Part shown: positions 21,930-31,950 of the stretch, in pieces
How the letters are laid out: every line of letters begins with the position of its first letter
Position numbering within the stretch: the first letter of the stretch is position 1
Assembly: GCA_947184155.2 (NCBI GenBank)
Contig: CAMXCT020001540.1
Location: 1-64,000, forward strand
Reading direction: 5' to 3'
Length of the DNA stretch: 64,000 bases
Origin: Cladocopium goreaui
Lineage: Eukaryota > Sar > Dinophyceae > Suessiales > Symbiodiniaceae
Translations under genes and position numbers: made by a program
The notes under the pieces: generated by a model
What the model saw: the letters and a program-made list of their open reading frames with translations, nothing else
What the model was told of the DNA's origin: nothing
The model's database searches: none

Positions 21930-22173
21930 CTAGGGGAGGGGACTGGTGGGAAAACAATTGTCAGCTTTGACATATATATATATATACACATATGTCCGGG
22001 TCTGGTGACAGTTGAACATCACAGTGCAGTGTTTCACCGCCAAGATGTGGGCAACTGAGATGATTTCTGAATTTCGTTGTATTCCCAAGTTCTCGCAGCC
22101 ACGGTGGGCTAAGGGCTACAAATGAATATCATCCCTCCGTGCAACAATGTTATCTTGAATGAGATCATTTAAC

Positions 22174-22361
22174 CACTGCTTCCAGGAGAATGAACCCCCC
22201 TCTTGTGATTCATCAGCAGTTTCTTCACCTTCATTCTTCACCTTCATGCACACGTCGTCCATCTTGAACGTACAAATATTCCCTACATCCTGGTCCGCTG
22301 GTTTCATTGCCGGAAACATAGTAAGGTCATTAGGAAAGTCCTCAGGACGTTCGTAGGACAA
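22174..22361 (-). CDS. candidate exon, unknown protein
   Basis: The minus strand reads FPAMKPADQDVGNICTFKMD, then DVCMKVKNEGEETADESQEG and GSFSWKQW before a GTTAAA donor-like site. The frame is open from an ATG at 22361, so this might include a start codon, but an upstream acceptor is equally possible. Confidence 0.45.
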
Positions 22362-22464
22362 TCATCGGCCGGTTGGTTTCATCCCATGTCAAGTTTTTGG
22401 TCGGGCATCATCTGACTATCAATGGGGCACTCCCCAAAATTGCAAAATGTCCAGAAATTGCGAC

Positions 22465-22558
22465 CTGGTCCGGAATGAGAGCCCACCAATAAAACCGCTG
22501 GCTTTGGGTTTTTCTTGACCCACTGAATTAGAGCAGGAATCCGAACCATCCGTCCCAA
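22465..22558 (-). CDS. candidate exon, unknown protein
   Basis: The minus strand reads LGRMVRIPALIQWVKKNPKP and then AVLLVGSHSGP, between a CCAG acceptor and a CAG/GTCGC donor. It has a well-balanced amphipathic composition and clear splice borders, and lies about 100 bp upstream of the previous island, so the two are probably consecutive exons. Confidence 0.65.
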
Positions 22559-22614
22559 CTGGATCATATCTGATGGGATCAGAACCTACTATGACACCTT
22601 TAAAAAAAAAACAT

Positions 22615-22724
22615 TACCCTCTGGTAAACTAACATAACTATGGAAAGATCCACCATTTTTAATGGGAAAACTCACTATAAATGGCCATTTTCAATAGCAA
22701 ACTGTTAGTCATTACCAGAGGGTA
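22615..22724. mobile_element. MITE family 1 copy
   Basis: Ends TACCCTCTGGTAA and TTACCAGAGGGTA, with inner halves ACATAACTATGGAAA and TTTTCAATAGCAAAC. It sits in the presumed intron between candidate exons at 22465-22558 and 22750-22804. Confidence 0.9.
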
Positions 22725-22749
22725 TGTGGTGTGTAATCCCTTCAAACAC

Positions 22750-22804
22750 CAAGGAACTTGTCGTAGGCCTCTCCTTCGGCCACAAAGCCTCGTGATTCAA
22801 GGAA
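22750..22804 (-). CDS. candidate exon, unknown protein
   Basis: The minus strand reads FLESRGFVAEGEAYDKFL, between an AG acceptor (CACCATGAG) and a GTGTTTG donor. Compact and well bounded. Confidence 0.55.
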
Positions 22805-23087
22805 CTCATGGTGGGAATCCGAGTTTGAGCTTTGTATATCCTTTGAGAAATGCAAAATTTGTGGTGTATGAGTTAGTCAGTTAGTTATTTCGTATTTTTG
22901 TCACCAAAAAAAAAACTTTTCGTCATCACGATGTCATCGCTGATACTAGATATCCTGAAGTACATCCTCATTCTTAGGAGGAAATGACACTAAATCCTCG
23001 ACTATGTGGCTAAAATGAGCCTGCAAAATCCATCCTTTATCTAGATGCTGACTCTGCCTCCTGTCGAATTCTTATTTCACATGACAC

Positions 23088-23174
23088 CAAGACATTTCCG
23101 AAAATGAATCACGTATGTTCCAGTCACCGTCGCTGCCGGCTCATGACCGCAGTATTTCGTCGTATTTTCGACCC
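23088..23174 (-). CDS. candidate exon, unknown protein
   Basis: The minus strand reads VENTTKYCGHEPAATVTGTY and then VIHFRKCL, between an AG acceptor (ATCCTGAG) and a GTGTCATG donor. Ser/Thr and Cys content and the beta-like pattern suggest an extracellular-type domain, but I have no family. Confidence 0.6.
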
Positions 23175-23556
23175 CTCAGGATAATCCCAGAGTATAGTTC
23201 GCGTATTGGTTTGTCATGGTTTGTCTATCAGTCAGAAGTAGAATAAGCAATGACAAAACTCGGAAGTGCTGGTGGCAACCGAAACGATGTTCACATGGCC
23301 ATCTCAAATGAGCCGGGCTTCACTTTTACGGATGTGGACGAGCATCCCCAACAGTCAAAATGGCTTTTAAAAAAACAGGAAACAGTAACTAAGCCAAGGT
23401 CAACCCATCCAACTGAGCACCCCCAACCATTGGCAGTGTTTGCCATGGTCAGATCTCCCCTTCTGACCCTCAGCGGATGGGGTTTTCAGCATCCCATGGC
23501 AGAAATCCTGATGGTTTGATTCACAGCATTCCAAGGGATTCCCTGATCTTTCAGGG

Positions 23557-23662
23557 TACCCTCTGGTAATGACTAACATAGCTATTGAAAATGGCTATTT
23601 ATAGTGGATTTTCCCATTAAAAATGGTGATTTTCCATAGTTATGTTAGTTTACCAGAGGGTA
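23557..23662. mobile_element. MITE family 1 copy
   Basis: Ends TACCCTCTGGTAATGACTAA and TTAGTTTACCAGAGGGTA with the usual palindromic interior. Complete copy. Confidence 0.9.
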
Positions 23663-23702
23663 TCTCTCCATCAGGATTCTGTGGTGATCAGCCTTCGGGA
23701 AC

Positions 23703-23758
23703 CTCTGTGAAACCACCGGCCCGGTACTGGCTGAAGGTACTGCTTTTGGGAAAAATCG
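23703..23758 (-). CDS. candidate exon, unknown protein
   Basis: The minus strand reads SDFSQKQYLQPVPGRWFH, between a CAG acceptor (CCCGGCAG) and a GTTCCCG donor. It starts 40 bp from the MITE at 23557-23662. Confidence 0.5.
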
Positions 23759-23927
23759 CTGCCGGGAAAAGGGCATACCACGACTACCATTGTTTACCTA
23801 TAGGATTCTATTGCTTATTAAACAAGGGATCATCACCTCTATTCTTCACCAACCAGAAAAGGACATCAATGTTCCTAATATTTCATCACAAAAATTAATC
23901 AACTGCTTGAGATCTGGCAAAACCCTC

Positions 23928-24030
23928 TGGTAATCTAACAATTTGTTATAATTTGCTATGACAATTCACCTTTTATGATAGGTCAATCGTCTATAAATGT
24001 GCCTTTTTCCAAGTCACCACTTACTTCTGG
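23928..24030. mobile_element. degenerate MITE family 1 copy
   Basis: Left end CCCTCTGGTAATCTAACA, followed by GACAATTCACCTTTTATGAT, with a poorly preserved right end near TCACCACTTAC. Confidence 0.45.
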
Positions 24031-24069
24031 TTTGATGTCCCCGTCGACTTCGCTTCGCACCCTCCTCAC

Positions 24070-24137
24070 TCAGCCGCTGCCCAGTGGCTTACAGCCCGCG
24101 CCCCCAAATTTCGGGTTGAACCACTGCGCGTCCCCAG
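24070..24137 (-). CDS. candidate exon, unknown protein
   Basis: A strongly GC-rich island bounded by AG (GCTCAAG) and GTGAGG, an excellent donor. Two frames are open: LGTRSGSTRNLGARAVSHWA, which reaches the donor, and AGDAQWFNPKFGGAGCKPLG, which meets a stop at the donor. The first is preferred if the donor is used. Confidence 0.45.
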
Positions 24138-24539
24138 CTTGAGCAGAGGCGGCACAGGATGGGAATGTCCAAAGTTGTGCCAATTTTCATGGGGAATGAA
24201 TAATGACGTTTATTAGCACTGGATTTGAGAGTACCCTACTTTCAGACAAACCCAAATACACACATTTATGTATCAATATATATATATACACATATACCCG
24301 GACATAAATATTCAGATGGGGTGTGATAGGCTCCTAACTACCCATAGGTTAAAAGAAATACACAAGAACTTGGGGCCCTGTCTGACTAGGCCCGACTAGG
24401 CCAACGGATGGCTAAGGTTTCATGATGTGGAAAGTAAGGACTGAAATGATCCCCAAAATCACTACGAATACGGTGGGTATGTGTTCCTCAACTCTCTATG
24501 CATGTGCATTTACATATACGTCTAGAAGCGTGTGCATAT

Positions 24540-25105
24540 ATGCAGTATCTCTATGTATGTATGTATATATATATACACCAAATTATACAGTATACATGTA
24601 AACATGTCAATGAATACATATACATGTACATATACATATACATATACATCTACATCTACATATACATCTACATCTACATCTACATATACATATACATATA
24701 CAAACACATACACATACACATACATATACATATACATATAAATATACATATACATATACATACATATACAAATACATATACATATACACACACATGTACA
24801 TATACATATACATTTACATATACATATACATACATACACATATACATATACATAAACATATACACATACATAAACATATACATATACATATACAAACACA
24901 TACACATACACATACACATACATATATACACACATACTTACATACTTACATACATACATACATACACACATACACACATACACACACAGACATACATTAC
25001 ATTTACATTTATATTTACATTTACATTTACATTACATTGCATTGCATTGCATTACATTACATTACATTCATACATTCATACATTTTACATTTACATTCAT
25101 ATTAT
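24540..25105. repeat. ACATAT/ACATTT microsatellite
   Basis: Over 500 bp of ACATAT, ACATCT, ACACAT and finally ACATTT/ACATTGC units. It is open in several frames on both strands for trivial reasons. Confidence 0.95.
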
Positions 25106-25139
25106 GTACATAGGGATATAAGCCTTGGGCTCAATGGAC

Positions 25140-25190
25140 TGTGCTCCCGGACCACCGGTGCTACAACGTCAGCCACAAAGTCCGATCTAC
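25140..25190 (-). CDS. candidate small exon, unknown protein
   Basis: The minus strand reads RSDFVADVVAPVVREH, between an AG acceptor (GCTCGAG) and a GTCC donor-like site. GC-rich and short. Confidence 0.4.
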
Positions 25191-25883
25191 CTCGAGCTCG
25201 TCGAGGGTGAGTCGAAGCATGGTTGAAGCGATTGGAACATTCAAAATAGTAACATGTTATGTATATAGATGAGGGGGGTCGACGTGAGGGGGGTGACCAT
25301 ATATATAGATATATATGGTTTGTGGCAGTGTAATCTCCTATGATATGGAAATGAATCGCGAAAATATGCCAAAATTTGTCTTATTTACTCGGGACTACCA
25401 GTTCATTGATTACGATAATGCTCAATTGCTCAATATCTGAAGGGTAGGTGAACAAAAAAAACTTATCAACCAGCGGATTTGTGAACTGCTCCGGGTCTAA
25501 ATGGGTCTGATCCACCCTAGATTCACTGGTAACATGTGTTCTATTTCAATGGCAATGGCAGTGGCATATCCCATTTTCTGACACTCCCATTTTCTGTGCA
25601 AATTCGCACTTGAGATTTTTAGCGCAGAAGCAGAATCTTAACACATGGCTGTGGCACTCAGAACCCTGGCGTCCCCACGGGTTGAGCATGGAATATAATC
25701 CCTTCCCCCTAGCATTAAATACACAAACAAACCCATTGTTTTAGTATTGGACAAACAATTGCAAGTCCAAAACAGTACAGTAGTAGCTAAATCAAAGGGA
25801 AACACCCTTTGCACTGCTCCTACTCAACAGTGGAAAAAATCAACTGGAAAGAATTGAAATCCCAAAAAAGTCCAGACATCCAC
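25191..25883. other. non-coding stretch, nothing recognised
   Basis: Presumed intron sequence. Only a short TATA run (25300-25318) stands out. Confidence 0.35.
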
Positions 25884-25941
25884 CACAGTTTTCCACGCAG
25901 CCGAAGGTGCTATGATTGAAGCCCCCTCGCGGAAACGAGAC
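25884..25941 (-). CDS. candidate exon, unknown protein
   Basis: The minus strand reads SRFREGASIIAPSAAWKT, between a TAG acceptor (AGCTTAG) and GT sites at GTGGTGGATG. The frame remains open past the donor. Confidence 0.5.
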
Positions 25942-26357
25942 CTAAGCTATGATGGTCACCATATCCTCGGATGAAATCCAAAGGTTACGGCTTCCCATTC
26001 CCTGTAAATATGTGGTTCCCACAACCCAACAGGTTATGACCCATAGATTGTTTGGAAATGAGCAGATGATGAGTATCTGGCTTTCCCAATGTATCCCAGT
26101 TGTTGGGGTTGTACCTCTTGTTTCTAACCATGGAGCCTAACTTCCAAGTCCCAAAAAGATCCGAAAAGGATGTCTAAGCGTTGATCTTTGAGGAAGCTGA
26201 TCTTCCTTGATGAAGTAGAGGCTCAATTCTTTAGGAATTAATAGCTATATATATAATATATATATATAACTTACAGGTAACCATAGGAATTTTACTGCTG
26301 CTAAAACCCTCTAAGCAAAACAAGCCATTGGTTGGAAGCGAAAAAGCTCGCCAGGTT

Positions 26358-26409
26358 TCAGGCGTTCAGCGGCGTCACATCATCAGAAGCCTCGAAAAAC
26401 GCCACTGGG
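26358..26409 (-). CDS. candidate exon, unknown protein
   Basis: The minus strand reads SPVAFFEASDDVTPLNA and a stop, after an AG acceptor (CTTCCAAG). It could be a terminal exon, or the stop could be intronic if an unseen donor is used. Confidence 0.4.
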
Positions 26410-26552
26410 CTTGGAAGATGAGTTTCCCTAAGAATTGACGATGTTCAAGGTCTTGTTCAAGGTCTATCAAGGTCTATGTTCATTTGGGAGGACGATTAGT
26501 CATAGTCTCTTTTCACGCTAGGTATTGACTACTGAGTTGTTCTCAGTTTGGC

Positions 26553-26613
26553 CTTCAGAGCTGAAAAAGATCGGCACAGCACAGACTATAACGACTTGTC
26601 GGATGACAATATC
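26553..26613 (-). CDS. candidate exon with GC donor, unknown protein
   Basis: The minus strand reads DIVIRQVVIVCAVPIFFSSE after an AG acceptor (CCCAAAAAG). The exon ends in GAAG followed by GCCAAA, a second instance of a GC donor. Hydrophobic, possibly a membrane strand or helix. Confidence 0.45.
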
Positions 26614-26665
26614 CTTTTTGGGAAAATAGAGGGGTCGGTGTGGTATATCATTTCTCATCATTTAC

Positions 26666-26814
26666 CTTATCAAAGTGTTGTTCAATGGAGGTAATCCCGC
26701 TATGAATCAAGAAATGGGAAAGGACATCTATGGCCTTTGAAATGTCAAGGTTTAGCGCCAGGGCCAGGCCACAGGTGGGTCCATTCCCCATGTTGAGCCA
26801 TAGCTCTGCATCCA
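26666..26814 (-). CDS. candidate exon, unknown protein
   Basis: The longest clean island, 149 nt. The minus strand reads ELWLNMGNGPTCGLALALNL, then DISKAIDVLSHFLIHSGITS and IEQHFDK. It is bounded by AG (AAAACAAG) and a good donor AAG/GTAAATGA. The pattern predicts alternating helices. No family recognised. Confidence 0.7.
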
Positions 26815-27097
26815 CTTGTTTTCTATGGGAGAGATTTGGCAAAACTGCATAGCATTTAAACATTTAAACCTAAAGAAACACCAACCTGTGGTCTCTGGAT
26901 TTTTTGATACAATTCGACCCATGGCCATATCTGCCGTGGTCAAGTTACAGAGGATTGATAGGGTTGGGTCATCCCCTCATCATGAGTGGGATTCCCAGAT
27001 AATAATGGTTATATAGTTAAGTTATATATGAAAATGGATTGAGTAGTATTGATTATTCCCACCCCCCAAGATGGGAAAATTGCTTGTGTAACTTGAC

Positions 27098-27160
27098 CAT
27101 GCAAGCCCGCCTGCGTCTGCCAGATTGCCAACAAGACTGGCGCTAGTCGCCAGGGCCCTC
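27098..27160 (-). CDS. candidate exon, unknown protein
   Basis: The minus strand reads RALATSASLVGNLADAGGLA between a CAG acceptor (GAAATTCAG) and a GTCAAG donor. Ala/Gly/Leu-rich. Confidence 0.55.
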
Positions 27161-27725
27161 CTGAATTTCAGGGGTCACCGTGACACCGTGCGTCCAAATG
27201 GGGAAAATGGGGAAGTGGAAAATCTAAGTTATCCTATGTCAGATTAGGATTCAAAGAAACACTGGGGATTGAAGCAATAGGATAGTGAAGTGGAAAACAC
27301 CGATTGGGGTTCTCAAATAGGATAACACTTTTAGAGGGAATCATTAGGCTTCTATCCTACGAAGCAATCCATAATTGTCCTTGTGAATGAGTTGTGTTCT
27401 CCCTCCACTAACAAAGGATAGTGACTGAAGCCGATGATAAAATAGCAATGATCCTAGACTAACCCTGTGGTGGCTTGGGGGATAACCCATGGATTTTCAC
27501 CGTAAACAACTGGGGATATCCGATCTTTTTGGATCAAATTGGCTTCCAATGAACTCATTCCAAGTGGAAATCTCAGTAGCAACACCTAGAATCTGCGAAG
27601 GCTGATGGGTCAAAATAGGTCATGAAATAGGTCCAGCACCAATGGAATTTCAGAGGTTGGTCAACAGTTAACTCTGAAGTCGACTGAAAAATCATCCGAT
27701 TTCGGAGGGGACCGAAAAAGCGAAC

Positions 27726-27850
27726 CGAGCTAGCCATTGATGCAATTTCCAGCAAAGCTTCTGATCTGTGGTAGACTGAGTCTCGGTCAAGGATTTTTTC
27801 AGGAGGTCAATAGTGTGTTTTTTAAACAATCCCATCTCTATCAAATACCT
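27726..27850 (-). CDS. candidate exon, unknown protein (helical)
   Basis: The minus strand reads RYLIEMGLFKKHTIDLLKKS, then LTETQSTTDQKLCWKLHQWL, between a CAG acceptor (CCATACAG) and a GTTCGC donor. Strongly helical composition. Confidence 0.65.
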
Positions 27851-28044
27851 CTGTATGGACCCAAAAAAAATCGACAGGTCCAATAACAAATCATCGTTTC
27901 TAAATTAGGGGGAGACATGATTTCCATGGATTATGCTTGAGCTGTGCTTCCTTTGTCATCCCCCAAACTGCTGGTTAAGAACGGCTTCCCCCTTTTTCTC
28001 TGCAATAACCAATTATCCACACTAAATCATTCTGGGTCCAAACA

Positions 28045-28172
28045 TACCCTTTGGAAATCAAACATGGTTTGCTGGAAAATCCCACAATTATCGATAGTTG
28101 TCCCTTGAATGCGCCCATTGATATAGTATATAGTGGATTTCCCAGTCAGCCATGTTTGATTACCAGAGGGTA
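28045..28172. mobile_element. MITE family 1 copy, longer variant
   Basis: Ends TACCCTTTGGAAATCAAACA and the inverted TGTTTGATTACCAGAGGGTA. At 128 bp it is longer than the other copies and its sub-terminal halves differ. It lies 22 bp from the donor of the candidate exon at 28194-28336, so it may influence that intron. Confidence 0.85.
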
Positions 28173-28193
28173 ACCATCAACACCATCAAACAC

Positions 28194-28336
28194 CTGGGAT
28201 GAACTGGTATTTAAGCGGTCGCTCAAGTGGTTGCTCTTGACCTTTGCTGTAACCACCAACGCATTTGGGAATCTTTGAGCACACTTCGGTTTCATCATGG
28301 CCGCTGCCACATCCTCAACGAAAAAATTGTGTTTCT
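28194..28336 (-). CDS. candidate exon, unknown protein
   Basis: The minus strand reads HNFFVEDVAAAMMKPKCAQR, then FPNALVVTAKVKSNHLSDRL and NTSSSQ. It is bounded by CAG (TTCCCAG) and a strong CAG/GTGTTT donor. 143 nt, one of the best supported islands. Confidence 0.7.
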
Positions 28337-28563
28337 GGGAAAATCGTCGCCTTGGCCACTCGGTCCAAGGGGCCAAGTCAATTCTAAGCTGAAAAAGGCG
28401 GCCATGGATGTTTTTTGAGAAGGATATCCAAGCAATGAGCAACCAATAATGGTGGCAAGGCGGCAAGACTTGGATTTTTGAGCAAAATCACCAAAATTCA
28501 GTGGTTTTTCGGATACAGAAATCCAAGTCCTACAATACATGTTGACCCCTCGACACGTCCTAC

Positions 28564-28615
28564 ATCGGATTGAACAGGCACATGGACCCTGCCTTTCCTT
28601 CGTGGAAAGCAACAT
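28564..28615 (-). CDS. candidate exon, unknown protein
   Basis: The minus strand reads DVAFHEGKAGSMCLFNPM, between a TAG acceptor (CCAATTAG) and a GTAGGA donor. Confidence 0.55.
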
Positions 28616-28703
28616 CTAATTGGAAAAGTCAAGGGGGGAAATGGTTTACGGAGCAAACAAAAAAAAAATGTCTCATCAGTATAGCTTGGAATGGGATCAT
28701 GAC

Positions 28704-28807
28704 TACCCTCTGGTAAACTAACGTAGCTATGGAAAATCACCATTTTTCATGGGTAAATCCACTATAAATGGTGATTTTCCATAGTTATGTTAGTTTACCA
28801 GAGGGTA
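28704..28807. mobile_element. MITE family 1 copy
   Basis: Ends TACCCTCTGGTAAACTAACG and GTTAGTTTACCAGAGGGTA. The two halves pair almost end to end (GTAGCTATGGAAAATCACCA with GGTGATTTTCCATAGTTAT). Complete copy. Confidence 0.9.
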
Positions 28808-29101
28808 ACATGCAGGTGCTATCTTCATGCAACTATGATGGAGTTCCAATGGTTTTTTTTTGGGGGTTTGCAATGAAAAAAATGCACCATTCCCAATCCA
28901 CTGGGTTCGGCAATATCCCCACATTCGTCTGGTAACCCGTCATTTTTGTACCTTTTATTCTCCCTTGAACTTAGGATCAACAGTTGTGAATTGGATTCCC
29001 ATTCCAAGACAACCCAACATATCCCAATATGTCCCACTGTACCCTAATATATCCCAATGTATCCCAATTGATGTGTCAATGTTTGCTCCCCAAAACTTCA
29101 C

Positions 29102-29149
29102 AATCTCCTCTGCACAAGACATGCATCCGCGCTGGGCGCGTTCGCTGAC
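29102..29149 (-). CDS. candidate small exon, unknown protein
   Basis: The minus strand reads VSERAQRGCMSCAEEI, between an AG acceptor (GAAATAG) and a GTGAAG donor. GC-rich relative to its flanks. Confidence 0.55.
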
Positions 29150-29817
29150 CTATTTCAAAGGCACATTTTTTTGGCATGTTGCACCAAAAATGTTCATCCG
29201 CAACCAGTGGGGAAAAAAATAAAACACAAAAACTCCAATTATAGCACGGGTACATGTGCCCCATAAGTTTGATGAAATGTAGAAGGGTTTGGTTCTGTAA
29301 TAGTGCAGGGGGTTGCCTGGTTTCCCTTTTCTCTACAAAATGCCATATATCAGACCAGTCATTGGATTGTGCAAACTGAAGGAAGAGTAGGAGTCATGAC
29401 ATGAGCGACATTCCCAACAACAGTTTTGCTACCAACACCATAAATACAAGGGTCAAAGCGGATAAAGAAAGTGTTCAAATCACCCGTTTACCCCTTAAAA
29501 TGGCTCTCATTTACCAAGAGTAAACTGGAACAACCTTCACCAATTGCATTTTTTTGTTCTATGGAACAAAACCTTCCCGTTATGCGGCACTAATGGGGAA
29601 CTAGTCATCCAAAGTCGGAAAAAATGGTATATGCATAGCCGCATATCCAACTACAGATACGTTTTTTTCCGAATTTGATGATCCAACGGTGTTCAGGAAA
29701 ACATTGGGTATCCCAACGAACCATCAATGTTTTCAAAAAAAATGCACATGGAAAACTCAAATGAAATAGTATATATATATATATATGCATAAAAATGAAA
29801 AGATCGCAATTGCGAAC

Positions 29818-29938
29818 TATATCGCTGCCAGATTCCATTGTAGGCCATGCCTATTTGCGACGCGTCAAAGGCAACTAGCTGTGCCAAATTGCCGCTACCA
29901 TCAGTTACGTTGGTGATGACCAATTGGGTAAAAATTTG
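29818..29938 (-). CDS. candidate exon, unknown protein
   Basis: The minus strand reads VITNVTDGSGNLAQLVAFDA, then SQIGMAYNGIWQRY, ending at a GTTCGC donor-like site. No clear AG acceptor is seen and the frame is open to about 29938. This is the most upstream candidate exon I found of the left-hand minus-strand gene(s). Confidence 0.55.
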
Positions 29939-31158
29939 TCACGAAATCATGCACGTACTATGAGTTTCATCCCAACTTGTTGTTGAAAATTCTGACTCAT
30001 CGAAATTGAAACTGTCACCTGTGATTGCCATGCACTTGTTGCTGTGCATAGTTCGAGCCTGGAAATTGTCGTCCTTCACACAAATTCATCGACAAGAAAA
30101 GGTGATGTGCGCATGTGTTTTCATCAGCGGCGCATTTCGGGACAAACAAAGGTGGCCTCATTCCATCCTATTCAATCATTTGCCCACCCACCATATCGCC
30201 CAAAATCACCTGAAATGCAAATCAAATTACCACATGCTTGTGGCACTCCAAGAAAAGTATTCCAAAAATTTTAACGACATCATTTTGACCGGCGCAAATG
30301 TTTCCAGCAAACAGCATATCAATGTTTCATACTGAACATTGGTGTAAGGTAGATCCATTTTTTTTGATGCGCAGTGGTTTTACTTTTTGCATTCACTGTG
30401 TTTGTTTTTGTCAACACCATGCCAAATTGGAACTCCCAAAAAAATTGACTACAACCGTGTGCTTTGTTTGCTTGGAAACGCGTTTAAAAAACTATTGGGG
30501 CCAGTGTTGGGGATTCTGTTTTTTCTTGCCAGGCATTCAATCGTAAACAATTGCAATTCAAAATATGGTTCAGCCCGCGGCATAGTCTCATACTATCCTT
30601 CTTTGCCCTGCCCGTAAAATGTTGTTTTTGTGAAAAGCGTCCCCATCATAGTTTGTGTGAGTTATTTCGTTCAACCTGAACAACCACTGCGAATCAAAAA
30701 TGAACGATGAATAGTGTGAAACACACAATGCACTCGTTGAAATTCAAAAATACATGTTGTTTATTTGCTTGATCCAAACTCATGCAGTGACATGGGAAAC
30801 GCAATGTGATTCTGATTGTTTTGTTTGCAGCAAAAGCGTCTCGGAAATACATTTCTTGATTTGTGCGTGTCGCGCTGCAAAAGAACTCAACATGACTGCT
30901 ACATGTTACATGTATGAAAAGGGATGCCAAATGCGTAAATGACAAGCACCCCGCCTCGATGCTGTCCTTTTGACATGCATCGCTGCATCGCAGCTACGCA
31001 TGAAAACTTTTGAGCAGCCAATCCATGTGTGGCTTTGGGGCAACGTTTTGTTGCGCCACTACTTCCATAGTTTTTTTGAAACTGTGAACAAACAGCTATC
31101 ACTCGCGCTGTTTTGTGCCAAGAAGGGCCTTACGATACAGATTCTGACGTGTTTCATG
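29939..31158. other. non-coding stretch, nothing recognised
   Basis: Several frames of 60-110 codons occur on both strands, but none has convincing composition or splice context. It could be the promoter or intergenic region between the left-hand gene(s) and the 31.2-31.95 kb region. Confidence 0.35.
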
Positions 31159-31302
31159 TCAAAGTGAAATGCATTGGACTCTCACACCTACGTCTCGTTT
31201 TGTGCCTGTCATCCTTGCATCCATGACTGTCATGCCGTCTATGAGCACTGTTTGAAGTCTTTCGTACTCCTCCTCAAAAGGGCTGAGTTTTGACTTGTAC
31301 TT
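31159..31302 (-). CDS. possible terminal exon of a small unknown gene
   Basis: The minus strand reads KYKSKLSPFEEEYERLQTVL, then IDGMTVMDARMTGTKRDVGV and RVQCISL before a stop at 31159-31161. It starts just after an AG (ACAAAAG). The composition is plausibly coding. It lies downstream of the frame at 31386-31950 on the same strand, with a T-rich tract and several AG sites between, so the two could be exons of one gene. Other frames are also partly open here. Confidence 0.35.
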   Translation of the reverse strand, partial: KYKSKLSPFEEEYERLQTVLIDGMTVMDARMTGTKRDVGVRVQCISL

Positions 31303-31385
31303 TTGTAAACTTCTTTGGCGTCAACGACGGTCTCTTCAGCGCTTCTTTCTGAAAAGCTATCAAATGAAAAAAACAGTTTTGAATT

Positions 31386-31950
31386 TCAACCACGCATGAT
31401 TCCATGTAGGTCTTCCACATACCTCAAATAGGCCCCTGCACGATCTCCATGGCCTCTGTTTCTGGCCAATCTGTGCAGCCTATTGAAAATTCCTCTGGTT
31501 GTTTCAATCACAACCATTGACATTCCAATCGGGTTTGCTCCAGCACTTGCGTCCAAGATTGTGATCAGAGCCAGAGCTCGTTGTATCAACGACGCATCTT
31601 CCCATGCTTCTCTTGCCAGTGCTATGTTTTGCTTTCTTCTCATTGCGTTCATCGAATTTTCCATGCCCTTTGTTGACGAAGGCTCCACCATGTAGCTGAT
31701 CCGGAAGCCGTTCAATCAGTTTAAATGGAATCCGTCGAGTGCGACTCCGAGAGGGATCAACTAAAATACCACCAAGCACCAGCTTGAAAGGGCCCTTGAT
31801 TGAATGTAGACGTGGCATACGTGGTGACATCAAAGAAAACTGTCGAGGCAAAATATTGGGGTCCTCCAGAACTTCATGGGAACTCTCATCAGAAGAGCTA
31901 ACATCACGCGGAATAGGCCGAGTTCGTGCTTTGGACGAAGAAGCAGCCAT
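31386..31950 (-). CDS. unknown protein gene, apparently frame-shifted
   Basis: An ATG at 31950 opens a frame starting MAASSSKARTRPIPRDVSSS that reads well to about 31730 (GGILVDPSRSRTRRIPFKLI). Beyond that the more protein-like frame is another one, reading NSMNAMRRKQNIALAREAWE, DASLIQRALALITILDASAG and ending YLRYVEDLHGIMRG at 31386. Either one base was gained or lost near 31720, or a short intron is spliced there. The first frame alone also stays open to 31504 but becomes Lys/Ser-rich and less convincing. The N-terminus is Ser/Arg-rich and probably disordered, and the C-terminal half is helical. No family recognised. Confidence 0.4.

Noticed and set aside
24498-25210. 207-codon His/Thr/Tyr frame
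   Set aside because: Translation of the ACATAT microsatellite.
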